The translations under genes and the position numbers were made by a program. This document shows, piece after piece, positions 16,469 through 24,426 of a stretch of 64,000 bases of DNA (positions are counted from its first letter, which is position 1; each line of letters begins with the position of its first letter). Origin of the DNA: Oxalobacteraceae bacterium (lineage in GTDB: Bacteria; Pseudomonadota; Gammaproteobacteria; Burkholderiales; Burkholderiaceae_D). The stretch covers positions 1-64,000 of the forward strand of contig JAJTGC010000010.1 of assembly GCA_021298975.1 (NCBI GenBank), written 5' to 3'. The notes under the pieces are model-generated. The model had not been told where the DNA came from, made no database searches, and saw nothing but the letters and a program-made list of their open reading frames with translations.

Positions 16469-19259
16469 GCGACTGGGTCGATGGTTGATGCTGCAGGATG
16501 GCGGCACGCACGCGATCGGGTGTCGCCGGTATCGTGTGTACACGCACACCAGTGGCGTGGTGCAGTGCGTTGAGAATCGCGGGTGCCGTGGCAATCAGCG
16601 CAGGCTCACCGACACCTTTGGCCCCATATGGCCCAAGCGGTTCCGGATCTTCGATCAGGTGGACCGTGATCTGCGGCATGTCTCCGGCTGTCGGTATGAG
16701 GTAATCATGCAGGTTGTCGGTACGTCCGCTGATATATTCCTCCATGAGTGCCATCCCCAAACCCTGAGCGATGCCGCCATGGATTTGTCCCTCGACCTGC
16801 GTCGGGTTCACTGCCCGACCCACATCGTGCGCTGCATGAACGTGCAACACGCGCAGCGTACCCAATGCCAGATCGACTTCGATTTCGGCGAACTGCGCGG
16901 CAAACGCATAGGTGGCATACGGCACACCCTGACCATTGGCATCCAGCGGCACGGTGGGTGGATTGAAGTAACCACGACCCGTTGCCACGTCGCCACGGTT
17001 GTCACTGGGTAGAGCGTGCAGGTCGATCGAGCGCACCAGCGCATTATGACGACCGATCAGCAGCGTTCCTTGAACCTCCAGACGTGCAGGTTCATCCAGT
17101 TGCAGCAGCTGCAGCAATTGCCGGCGCAAGTCCTCGCCAGCAAATTTTGCGGCATTCCCCGACACGAAAGTCTGGCGAGATGCCGAGGATTTACCGGCGT
17201 CTTCAGTCAGATCGGTATCACCCATCACTTGATCCACCAAAGAGAGCGGCAAGCCGACCGCATCGGCAAAGATCTGCGGCATGATGGTGGCCGTGCCCTG
17301 ACCGATTTCCTGTGCGCCGTTGTACAAAAACAAGCGACCATTCGCGCGCAGTGAACCAGTCATGGTCGATGGATTGGCGATCACCGTGTTGCCTATGCCG
17401 TACCACATGCAGGCAATACCCACACCACGTCGCAAGGTCGAATTTTTTTCAGCGGCTCGGTTGAACGCTTGCGCAGCCGCCTGCGCTTCTTGCCAGGCCG
17501 GCCGCAAAGCCTCAAGACAAGCTCGCATGCCCACACTGGCTGACAGTATTTGTCCGGTCGCAGTGGCTTGACCTGCCACAATCGCGTTGCGTAGCCGGAA
17601 TTCCAGGCGATCGATACCGGTTTTTTCTGCAAGCTCGTCAATCAGTGCTTCCGTCACGATGTGCGCCTGTGGCACACCAAAGCCGCGAAACGCACCGGCC
17701 ACGGCATTGTTGGTAAAAATTGCGCGCGTCAGTGCGCGCAGGTGCAGCACCGCATACGGACCTGTGGCGTGCACCGGTACCCGATTAGCGACGGTACTTC
17801 CCCAACTCGCATAAGCACCGGTGTTGAAATCACCTTGAAAATCCAGTGCACTCAGCTTGCCTTCGGCATCGCACGCATAACGCGCATGAATCTGAGAGGG
17901 ATGTCGCTTGGTGGTGGACGCCATTGATTCGCTTCGGCTGTATACCGTACGGACGGGGCGCTTCAGCGTCCAGGCAGCGACTGCCAGCAGCGGTTGCAGC
18001 GATACATCCAGCTTGCCGCCGAAGCCACCCCCGATCTCCGAGGGCACGATATGTACCGCATCCGGTGGCAGTTGCAGAATGCGCGCGACTTCCTCCTTGT
18101 CCATGACCGGTGTCTGCGTGCAGGCAAAAACGCGCAAGCGCTCCCGACCTTGATCGACGAACACGTCGGCATAGCCCGCCTCGGGTTCGATGTAGGCGTG
18201 TTCGACGTAGTGGGTCTGGTAAGTGGCCTCGGCAATATGCGATGCCTGCTGCATCGCCTGATCAACGTCACCCTTGACCACACGACCGCGGCAGAGCACG
18301 TTGTCCTTGGCGAAATCATGCAGCGGAGGTTCCGCCAGCGACAAGGCCTGCTCTGGCGTCTCGGCAGCTGCCGAGAGTTCCCAGCGTATCGGTAACGCCG
18401 ACTCGGGAATATTTTGCACTGCGTGCTGCTCGCCTATGATGAGCATCACCGCCTCGCCACGCATGCGCACAAAGCCATCTGCCAGTACGGGCTGATCTTT
18501 GGGCTGGGGGAATACGGCGAAGCTGTTTTCAGGGACATCCTTTGCGGTGAGTACTGCAACCACTGCGGGATAACGCTTGCAGAAATCATCGATATCGGTC
18601 ACCTCAAAACGGGCACTCTGATGCGGTGAGCGTACCGTGCGCATCCACAAGCAACCCGGCGGAAATCGATCCGCGCCGAATTGCGCGACACCGGTGACTT
18701 TGGATACTGCATCAAGGCGCGCAACTCGTGCGCCAACTGCCCGCCCTGCATCGGGAACAGGGGCCACTGTCGTCACCGAAGTGTCCGATACCGCGAGTAT
18801 GGCCTCCACGATTTTCCGATAACCAGTGCACCGGCACAGTACACCGCCAATCCCGTCCAGCACCTGCTGCTCGGTCGGGTGCGGATGACGCTGAAGCACG
18901 TCCGTGGCTGCCATCAGCATGCCGGGTGTGCAGATACCGCATTGCGCTGCGCCATGGTCGATGAAGGATTGCTGCAACGGGCACAGCTGGCCCTGATGTG
19001 CCAATCCTTCGACGGTGGTGATCTCTCGTCCTGCGCACTGCCCGGTGGCCGTGATGCAGGCGCAGATCTGTTCACCATCAACCAGCACGGTGCACGCCCC
19101 GCAGTCGCCGGCATTGCAGCCGATCTTGGTACCGGTCAGTCCAAGTTCATCGCGCAAGGTGTCAGCCAGACGGCGCGCTGGGGTATGAACCGCGACAGGC
19201 CTGCCATTGACGGACATCTGCAAGGTCTGCCCGACCAGAACCTCATGCGGCTTGTTCAT
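16455..19259 (-). CDS. Molybdenum hydroxylase, fused 2Fe-2S and Mo-binding subunits (probable nicotinate dehydrogenase)
   Basis: 934 residues. Residues 1-150 are the xanthine-dehydrogenase-type 2x[2Fe-2S] domain, with ligands C48, C53, C56, C68 and C107, C110, C142, C144 (CRCTGY). From about 185 onward is the Mo-cofactor domain: EIGGGFGGK, GAFRGFGVPQ, and GAKGVGEPAL near 879-888 with the catalytic Glu at 885. In many relatives these two parts are separate genes. With the FAD subunit encoded just upstream it would hydroxylate an N-heterocycle with water as oxygen source; the operon context makes nicotinate to 6-hydroxynicotinate the best guess. The E. barkeri enzyme differs by splitting the Mo domain in two. 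Confidence 0.85.
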   Translation of the reverse strand: MNKPHEVLVGQTLQMSVNGRPVAVHTPARRLADTLRDELGLTGTKIGCNAGDCGACTVLVDGEQICACITATGQCAGREITTVEGLAHQGQLCPLQQSFIDHGAAQCGICTPGMLMAATDVLQRHPHPTEQQVLDGIGGVLCRCTGYRKIVEAILAVSDTSVTTVAPVPDAGRAVGARVARLDAVSKVTGVAQFGADRFPPGCLWMRTVRSPHQSARFEVTDIDDFCKRYPAVVAVLTAKDVPENSFAVFPQPKDQPVLADGFVRMRGEAVMLIIGEQHAVQNIPESALPIRWELSAAAETPEQALSLAEPPLHDFAKDNVLCRGRVVKGDVDQAMQQASHIAEATYQTHYVEHAYIEPEAGYADVFVDQGRERLRVFACTQTPVMDKEEVARILQLPPDAVHIVPSEIGGGFGGKLDVSLQPLLAVAAWTLKRPVRTVYSRSESMASTTKRHPSQIHARYACDAEGKLSALDFQGDFNTGAYASWGSTVANRVPVHATGPYAVLHLRALTRAIFTNNAVAGAFRGFGVPQAHIVTEALIDELAEKTGIDRLEFRLRNAIVAGQATATGQILSASVGMRACLEALRPAWQEAQAAAQAFNRAAEKNSTLRRGVGIACMWYGIGNTVIANPSTMTGSLRANGRLFLYNGAQEIGQGTATIMPQIFADAVGLPLSLVDQVMGDTDLTEDAGKSSASRQTFVSGNAAKFAGEDLRRQLLQLLQLDEPARLEVQGTLLIGRHNALVRSIDLHALPSDNRGDVATGRGYFNPPTVPLDANGQGVPYATYAFAAQFAEIEVDLALGTLRVLHVHAAHDVGRAVNPTQVEGQIHGGIAQGLGMALMEEYISGRTDNLHDYLIPTAGDMPQITVHLIEDPEPLGPYGAKGVGEPALIATAPAILNALHHATGVRVHTIPATPDRVRAAILQHQPSTQSHDRT

Positions 19260-20091
19260 GCATCGCCTCCGTCACCGCTCTGCGTACCAAGGTCAACGCC
19301 GCATCCATGCGATAGCCAGCGGTGCCACGAATATCCTGAATCGGAGACAGGCCAGCAAGATCGTCCTCGTGGATGTGGTTCATCACGGCCAGGGATGCGG
19401 GCTGGCCGATCAATTTTTTTTCCAGAGCGTGAAGGCGACGAGCCACTGCCGAACAAGAACCCACCGCGAGCGCGGCATGCACAATGACACCATGCTCGAC
19501 CTCGAGCACAGCAGACACCATGACGATGGAGATCACCAGATAGCGACGATGTCCCAGTTTCAGAAAAGCCGATCGTGCAGCCGGTCGATGCGGGATCACA
19601 ATCGCAGTCAGCAATTCATCCGAACGACGCGCCGTCTTGCGGCTACCTAACAAAAAATCCGACAGCAGCAGATAGCGCGTGCCGTGCAGCGAACTGAGTT
19701 CAACCTCAGCATCAAGCGCAAGCAAGGCCGGTATGCCATCTGCAGCGGGCGAGGCGTTGCAGATATTACCTGCCAACGTACCCGCATTCTGAATTTGAAC
19801 GCCTCCCACTTCGCGTGCCGCCGCCTGCAGCCCGTGCAGCTGGGGCGGCAGTTGCGAGCGCACCAGAGTCGACCACGTGGTCGTCGCACCGATGCGCCAC
19901 CGATCTTCTTCCACGGTGATACCTGCAAGATCGGGAACGCCTGTGATGTCGAGCATGGAGATTGCGGCAGGCCTGTCGCTGCAAGCCGGGAAGACATCGG
20001 TACCCCCGGCCAGCACCTGAAATTCGCGCGAAGCCAGCGCCTGCAGTGCGTCGTTCAGGTTGGCAGGCCGAACATAATCGGGAGAGAGCAT
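19243..20091 (-). CDS. FAD-binding subunit of the molybdenum hydroxylase (CoxM/CutM type)
   Basis: 282 residues. The FAD pyrophosphate loops are clear: VLAGGTD at about 27-32 and AGTLAGNICNASPAADGIPALLALDAEV near 104. The C-terminal CO-dehydrogenase flavoprotein domain follows (RRYLVISIVMVSAVLEV ...). It passes electrons from the FeS clusters of the fused subunit to an external acceptor. Its last 17 bases overlap the start of the fused subunit gene. It is the first gene of the operon; no good ribosome site is visible before ATG 20091, and a candidate promoter lies 138 bases upstream. Confidence 0.87.
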   Translation of the reverse strand: MLSPDYVRPANLNDALQALASREFQVLAGGTDVFPACSDRPAAISMLDITGVPDLAGITVEEDRWRIGATTTWSTLVRSQLPPQLHGLQAAAREVGGVQIQNAGTLAGNICNASPAADGIPALLALDAEVELSSLHGTRYLLLSDFLLGSRKTARRSDELLTAIVIPHRPAARSAFLKLGHRRYLVISIVMVSAVLEVEHGVIVHAALAVGSCSAVARRLHALEKKLIGQPASLAVMNHIHEDDLAGLSPIQDIRGTAGYRMDAALTLVRRAVTEAMHEQAA

Positions 20092-20517
20092 GAGTGGGGT
20101 GCGTGTGCTGGGTTAGAAAAAGATGGGGCAATCTCGCGCTAATGGCAGCGGTCTCGCATCGGTACCAGAAGCCATGCCGTTTGTTTAACAGGGCAAGACT
20201 ACCGTAGCATGAACCCAACCTGCTCGCAATAGTACAAATAGGGTAATCATGGTCAATGCAGCCTTGAATGCCGCGTAAAAATTTCAGCGATGTGCGGCTC
20301 ATGCGAGTCAACTCGTTACCATTTTGCTAGCGACAAGAATATCTGCGCACTCAATTGGCTCCCGGCAGAAAATTTGTATTCGAGTTGGCGACGCGATTTC
20401 GTATCCCCCGATATCCGTGATTAAAAGTATATAGTCAGCACTGATACTTGCCTCGTCCGGCAAAAAAGCCGAGCAATCAAGTATCCATTCAAATAACTTT
20501 TATAAACGGAGGCACAG
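20092..20517. other. Divergent intergenic control region
   Basis: This 426-base gap separates the minus-strand nicotinate-type operon from the plus-strand serine hydrolase gene. It must hold both promoters. A sigma-70-like candidate for the operon is listed separately. On the other side a short inverted repeat AAGTAT (20425-20430) / ATACTT (20444-20449) lies 70-90 bases before the hydrolase, too weak to call an operator. No gene is seen. Confidence 0.5.
20229..20256 (-). promoter_or_regulatory. Candidate promoter of the nicotinate-type operon
   Basis: On the minus strand TTGACC (20256-20251) and TACTAT (20234-20229) are separated by 16 bases, about 138 bases before the first start codon. The -35 box matches five of six consensus bases, the -10 four of six. 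Found by eye, so a chance match is possible. Confidence 0.3.
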
Positions 20518-21804
20518 ATGGATAGCAGCATCCGGAATACTCGGTCCCAAGCGGTTGAAGACACAGACACCTCTCGCCGCGATTTTCTGCTCACTGCAGC
20601 CAGTATGGGTGTGGTGGGTGCCTTGCCCTTCATGTCAATGCCGGCAGAGGCGAAAGGCAGAAAGAGCCGATTGCAAAAAGTGCTCGATGATTCGGTTGCC
20701 GCGAATCGTTTTCCTTTTGTCGTTGGCATGACCGGCAAAGCATCGGGCGTGACATTTGCCGGCGCCTCCGGTGATGCGGCGCCCGGGACGCCAGCGTCAC
20801 CGGATACGGTATTCCGGATTTTTTCCATGACCAAAGCCGTTGGCTCCACCGCAGCCATGATCCTCATTGATCAGGGCAAAATGGATTTCGACACACCGGT
20901 GCAGGACGTGCTGCCCGAGTTTGCCGATATTCAGGTGCTTGAAGGATGGGACGGCGACACGCCGCGCATGCGTGCACCGAGGGTCAAGGCTACTGCGCGG
21001 CATCTTGCAACCCATACATCCGGTCTGGAGTATGAGTTCTGGCGTGCCGAAACTGGCGAGTATCTCGGAAAAACCAAACGTCCCTCGATTCTGGCGGGTA
21101 CCAAAGATGCGCTGTTTTATCCGATGATGACGGATCCCGGCACGCGCTGGGGCTATGGTCCATCCATCGACTGGTTGGGACTGATGGTTGAAAAAATCAG
21201 CGGTCAACGTATCGATGCATTCCTCAAGGCGAATCTCTTCGAACCACTCGGCATGAATGACACGGATGTCGAAGTCAGGCCGCACATGCAGTCTCGGCTT
21301 GCGGGCGTGAAGGCACGCGGCGAGAATGGTCAGTTCGGCGATTTTCCACTGGCGCCGCCGTCCAATCCCGAGGTCTATGGCATGGGGCACTGCTTGTATT
21401 CGACGCCGCAGGATTACATGCGTTTTCTGCGTATGTTCCTCAACAAAGGCAAGCTTGATGGCAAGCGCGTGATGAAGCAAGCCAGCGTCGAGCGCATGCT
21501 GATGAATCACATGGGACCACTCAAATTCGAAAAAATGGTCACTGCAGCGCCGCCCATTACAGCCGACTGCGATCCTTTCCCGGGCACGACCAAGACGCAC
21601 AGTTTTGGTTTTCTGCGCAACGAAGTCGATATTCCGGGGCGGCGTCGTGCTGGTTCGCAGAGCTGGGCAGGTGTGCTCAACACGCACTACTGGTTTGATA
21701 TGAAGAGCAACGTCGCCGGCGTCATCATGACGCAGACCTTGCCCTTCGTAGAGCCTGCGTACATGGCAGCCTATGAAGAATTCGAAAGGGCAGCCTATAG
21801 TTGA
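20518..21804 (+). CDS. Tat-exported serine hydrolase of the beta-lactamase/esterase (class C-like) family
   Basis: 428 residues. A twin-arginine signal (TSRRDFLLTAASMG, residues 18-31, cleavage near AEA at 43-45) sends it to the periplasm. The catalytic SxxK motif is SMTK at 103-106 and the tyrosine motif is YGPS near 213 in place of the usual YxN, which resembles EstB-type esterases more than true beta-lactamases. ATG 20518 is preceded by CGGAGG. It is divergent from the nicotinate-type operon, and sharing of Tat export with the nicotinamidase-like enzyme may be coincidence. Likely substrate is an ester or amide; not defined. Confidence 0.87.
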   Translation: MDSSIRNTRSQAVEDTDTSRRDFLLTAASMGVVGALPFMSMPAEAKGRKSRLQKVLDDSVAANRFPFVVGMTGKASGVTFAGASGDAAPGTPASPDTVFRIFSMTKAVGSTAAMILIDQGKMDFDTPVQDVLPEFADIQVLEGWDGDTPRMRAPRVKATARHLATHTSGLEYEFWRAETGEYLGKTKRPSILAGTKDALFYPMMTDPGTRWGYGPSIDWLGLMVEKISGQRIDAFLKANLFEPLGMNDTDVEVRPHMQSRLAGVKARGENGQFGDFPLAPPSNPEVYGMGHCLYSTPQDYMRFLRMFLNKGKLDGKRVMKQASVERMLMNHMGPLKFEKMVTAAPPITADCDPFPGTTKTHSFGFLRNEVDIPGRRRAGSQSWAGVLNTHYWFDMKSNVAGVIMTQTLPFVEPAYMAAYEEFERAAYS

Positions 21805-22248
21805 GCGTTTGTGTATTTCGATGAGCGGTGAACTATTCATGCCGCATCGTCGCTGGTGGGATGCACACCACGTTCATCTCACCAGCAGTTCCAGCTTGAG
21901 ACCCGCATGATGGGCACTTCTCAGGGCTACCCTTCTTTTTCGCAAGGGTTTGGCGATTTTTGGCTTTGAAAATTTAGCCTGAGGGTGCGCTGTGACACAA
22001 GTTTGAATCCTTGAATGGCAAACACGCTTTCCGCTAATAACAAACAAAATGCCCGCTGAGTTCAGCGGGCATTTTGCTTTGAAGAAGAGGCAGCGATGTC
22101 CTTGCCGACAACGCGTGCACGAAGGTTCTTCAGAAAACGCTTGATAGGCCGTCGGCACCCAATCGATTTTATTTATCAGCTCGAAAAATAGATTGTTCAG
22201 AACGACCTATCGACAGGCTCGGCAGGACATCTGCTTGGACTCGGATCC
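21805..22248. other. Intergenic region between convergent genes
   Basis: 444 bases between the serine hydrolase and the convergent DUF4174 gene. It holds an imperfect hairpin at 21853-21885 (11-base arms with one G-U pair, no T-run), an excellent bidirectional terminator at 22045-22076, and no supported gene. A 94-codon minus-strand frame across it lacks protein character. Confidence 0.5.
22045..22076. terminator. Strong bidirectional intrinsic terminator
   Basis: Arms caaaatgcccgctga (22045-22059) and tcagcgggcattttg (22062-22076) are perfect 15-base reverse complements with a very short loop. A-rich sequence on one side and T-rich on the other give a U-tract in both directions. It lies between convergent genes, as expected. 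Confidence 0.85.
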
Positions 22249-22800
22249 TCAGCACCTCTCAGTGCTCACTTCCCTTTTGCGTAATGGCATTGAATCAATA
22301 AAAGTAAAAAGCTCGATCATTGAAGGGTTGTTGGTATTTAATTTAATTTTCCCATCTTTACCGACCAGAACTAACTTGAACTCTGTGTCAGTAATGGAAA
22401 ATTTTTGGCTGAGCGCGCGGTAAGCATTCGAGCCGGCGATCAAGTCAATATGAACCAAATCGCGTTTTCTGAATTCGCACGGATATTCGGCAATTTGTTT
22501 GATAGCTGCAAGACGCTCGGGCGCCGATTTTTCAGATGCGAAAGTTACGATGACTCGGTTCGTCCACAGGTATTCTTTTAGTTGCTCAGCGTTCGCACAA
22601 AAACAAACGGCAAGCAGTGCTACTGCAGTTATCGGCTTGTAAGCAAGCAAGCGCTGATTACAGAATGCCGCAAATTTTTGCCACTGAAAAAAGGGTGACA
22701 CGGCCTCGATGCGCCGGGTTGCTTTGGCGCGTACTTGGGCTGAATCACCATCAAGCACAGACTTACTTGGCGTTTCCCTGAATCGAATTAACGCTCTCAT
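22249..22800 (-). CDS. DUF4174-domain protein, probably exported
   Basis: Residues from about 70 on (QLKEYLWTNRVIVTFASEKSAPERLAAIKQIAEYPCEFRKRDLVHIDLI ... FKLVLVGKDGKIKLNTNNPSMIELFTFIDSMPLRKRE) match the thioredoxin-like DUF4174 domain. A typical signal-peptide core (ITAVALLAVCFCANA) lies just before it, but in the longest frame from 22800 it is preceded by about 50 unusual residues. The true start may be TTG 22650 (LLAYKPITAV), giving about 133 residues and a normal export signal. The canonical CxxC pair is absent, so a redox role is doubtful. Function unknown. Confidence 0.7.
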   Translation of the reverse strand: MRALIRFRETPSKSVLDGDSAQVRAKATRRIEAVSPFFQWQKFAAFCNQRLLAYKPITAVALLAVCFCANAEQLKEYLWTNRVIVTFASEKSAPERLAAIKQIAEYPCEFRKRDLVHIDLIAGSNAYRALSQKFSITDTEFKLVLVGKDGKIKLNTNNPSMIELFTFIDSMPLRKREVSTERC

Positions 22801-22892
22801 CGTCTTTTAAAATCATGTGGATAGAACGGGTGTACCGCCGGTGTCAGGTCAGATGGCCGTGAAACCTTACCAAACACTCAACTGCCCAACGC

Positions 22893-23291
22893 TTACTGTT
22901 TGCGAATAATGTAGGTCACTACGCCCCAGATGGGAAGCGATTTGCATCCAATTTTTGGCGCGTCGGATAAATTAGGCCATGCCTTGGAATTTTGCAAATC
23001 ATGACGGCTGATTTGAAGCTCATTATTTATCGAAATAATAACGAACTGCTTGTCTGCGGGAAGAACCGCTCGGTCAACGATGAGCAAATCGCCGGGTTTG
23101 AGCTCATACTGAATTGCGGCAGTGTCACGGACAGGAAAAATAACCGTTGATGCCGGCTTGGGTATCAGCAGATCGTCCAGTGTCACTGGTGATGTATTTG
23201 TAGTGTCCGATGAGACGCCAACAACCTGATCTGCAGCGTCTTTTGGGGCGCTGGGTGGGGACAGGACAAGACTTTGGGATAAATCTGACAT
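22893..23291 (-). CDS. UmuD-like S24 peptidase-fold protein with altered catalytic residues
   Basis: 132 residues with the UmuD/LexA C-terminal fold: LKPGDLLIVDRAV, FVIISINNELQISRHDL, and a terminal WGVVTYIIRKQ, which is the UmuD ending. The strand that normally carries the catalytic Ser (GDSM) reads VRDTAA, so Ser appears replaced by Thr, and the catalytic Lys strand (xxVKxL) reads QISRHDL, with Arg instead of Lys. An N-terminal leader of about 40 residues lacks a clear Ala-Gly/Cys-Gly cleavage site. No umuC lies beside it. A LexA box sits directly upstream, so it is probably SOS-induced. It may be a decayed or regulatory UmuD homologue. Confidence 0.75.
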   Translation of the reverse strand: MSDLSQSLVLSPPSAPKDAADQVVGVSSDTTNTSPVTLDDLLIPKPASTVIFPVRDTAAIQYELKPGDLLIVDRAVLPADKQFVIISINNELQISRHDLQNSKAWPNLSDAPKIGCKSLPIWGVVTYIIRKQ

Positions 23292-23299
23292 GGATTAAG

Positions 23300-23323
23300 A
23301 TTACTGTATATCTATACAGTAAT
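23300..23323 (-). promoter_or_regulatory. LexA (SOS) box upstream of the UmuD-like gene
   Basis: CTGTATATCTATACAG at 23304-23319 fits the gammaproteobacterial/betaproteobacterial LexA consensus CTGT-N8-ACAG, with an AT-rich alternating core, and is extended to a near-perfect 24-base palindrome (23300-23323, one mismatched pair). It is 12 bases from the ATG of the UmuD-like gene, so LexA binding would block its transcription. Confidence 0.85.
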
Positions 23324-23593
23324 CAAGCGGCATTCAACAGTTATCTGATAAATCCTGGGCGGTTTGTGGATTGGGTGCGTTGGCAACGACGAACAGCCGC
23401 AAGCCGCTGCCCATGCTGATCGCGCCCGGGTATGAGGGAAACGCTGAATGAGTTCACATTTTGTGGCCAGTCTGCGGCGCTGTGTGCCGGCCGGCGAAGG
23501 AAAAATTAATGGCTTGGCAATATTTTTTGCGGCCCTGAAAGTTTCTGGTTTAATTTAATCATCGCCTCTGTCGGCAGATAAGGGATAACGCAT
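23324..23593. other. Intergenic region without recognised features
   Basis: Between the LexA box and the Adhesin_E-like gene. AT-rich sequence at 23540-23560 could hold a promoter for the plus-strand gene, but no convincing -35/-10 pair is seen, and no gene is supported. Confidence 0.3.
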
Positions 23594-23983
23594 ATGAAAC
23601 GGATTCTGGGTTGTTTGCTGTGGATGACTTGCTCGTTGTCGTGGGCTGAATGGGAGATAACCTCAGGCGCACCTGAGCAAATCGTTTATCACGACAAGGC
23701 GACAAAGCTCAGAAAAGGCAATATCGTCAACATGTGGACGATGACTGATTTTCCGGAAGTCAGAGCCGATGAATTCGGGAATTTTTTGTCCATCAAGACC
23801 TATGATGCATTTGACTGTAAAAAGAAGTCGCATGCATTGATTGAGGCATTTTTTTATGCCGACAAGCTGGCAACGGGTGATGTGATTCATTCACTCAAGA
23901 TCAAGCAGTCCGAGTTGGAATGGCTGCCCATCAAGCCTGAAACAGTCGCTGAGGAAGAGCTGCAAATTGCCTGTGAAAATTGA
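23594..23983 (+). CDS. Small exported protein resembling the Adhesin_E family
   Basis: 129 residues with a Sec signal peptide (MKRILGCLLWMTCSLSWA, cleavage at about 18). The mature protein shows the layout of small surface-adhesin-E-like proteins: AEWEITSG, then YHDKATKLRKGNIVNMWTMTDF, LSIKTYDAFDCKKKSHALIEAFFYA, and a C-terminal CEN with a second Cys, so a disulfide between the two Cys (in FDCKKK and at IACEN) is likely. Probably periplasmic or surface; function unknown in most bacteria. A single gene with no operon partner. Confidence 0.65.
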   Translation: MKRILGCLLWMTCSLSWAEWEITSGAPEQIVYHDKATKLRKGNIVNMWTMTDFPEVRADEFGNFLSIKTYDAFDCKKKSHALIEAFFYADKLATGDVIHSLKIKQSELEWLPIKPETVAEEELQIACEN

Positions 23984-24426
23984 AATTCATTCTGCCTCGG
24001 ATAATCTGGATTTATGCGCATGACCCACAGAGGGTGAATCCATTCATATCTCAGGATATTCCAACTTAGTTGCACGGCCCGGCAGCCAGGAAAATACCGA
24101 TGCGATGAGTTGTCTGTGACCACACAAGCCGCTTTTAATGTAACCAAGGCACCCTGAGTCAGTAGTTTCGTTCGGCATCTTTCATCGCCATTCACAAGCG
24201 CGAGATCGCATGTGGCACAACAATCTATTTCCTGCGTTACTTTCCGGCCTTATTGCACCCCTGGCTCTGCAGGTTAATCCGTTGCATTTGGACAAAATGC
24301 GGAAATAGCCCACAATCGACAGGTGCGACAATAAAAATCAAATAAGTATTTTCAAAAAAATAACAAGCGGCGTCGCGCGCAAGTCATCTGCGCCGACGAA
24401 TCGCCGCCAAAGCCGGAGGAGACACG
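23984..24426. other. Intergenic region upstream of the second Liv operon
   Basis: 443 bases. It should contain the promoter of the plus-strand transport/activation operon; the last 80 bases are AT-rich then GC-rich with GGAGGAG just before the GTG start of livH. No clear promoter pair, hairpin terminator or supported gene was found. A 102-codon minus-strand frame across it was rejected. Confidence 0.4.

Noticed and set aside
15593..16573. 326-codon plus-strand frame
   Set aside because: Lies wholly antisense to the 6-hydroxynicotinate reductase gene and has His/Arg-rich, low-complexity composition typical of an antisense shadow.
20425..20449. Short inverted repeat AAGTAT...ATACTT as an operator
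   Set aside because: Only 6-base AT-rich arms; expected often by chance in this stretch.
20797..21840. 347-codon minus-strand frame
   Set aside because: Antisense to the Tat serine hydrolase, which has a signal peptide, an SxxK motif and a strong ribosome site.
21853..21885. Hairpin after the serine hydrolase as a terminator
   Set aside because: Good 11-base stem but a long loop and no T-run; the hairpin at 22045-22076 is far better.
21874..22158. 94-codon minus-strand frame
   Set aside because: Runs through a strong terminator hairpin and lacks protein character.
23887..24195. 102-codon minus-strand frame
   Set aside because: Overlaps the 3' end of the Adhesin_E-like gene and shows no conserved pattern.
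24190..24230. Sigma-54-like promoter (TGGCAC element) before livH
   Set aside because: A TGGCAC is present but no matching TTGC element at the required spacing.
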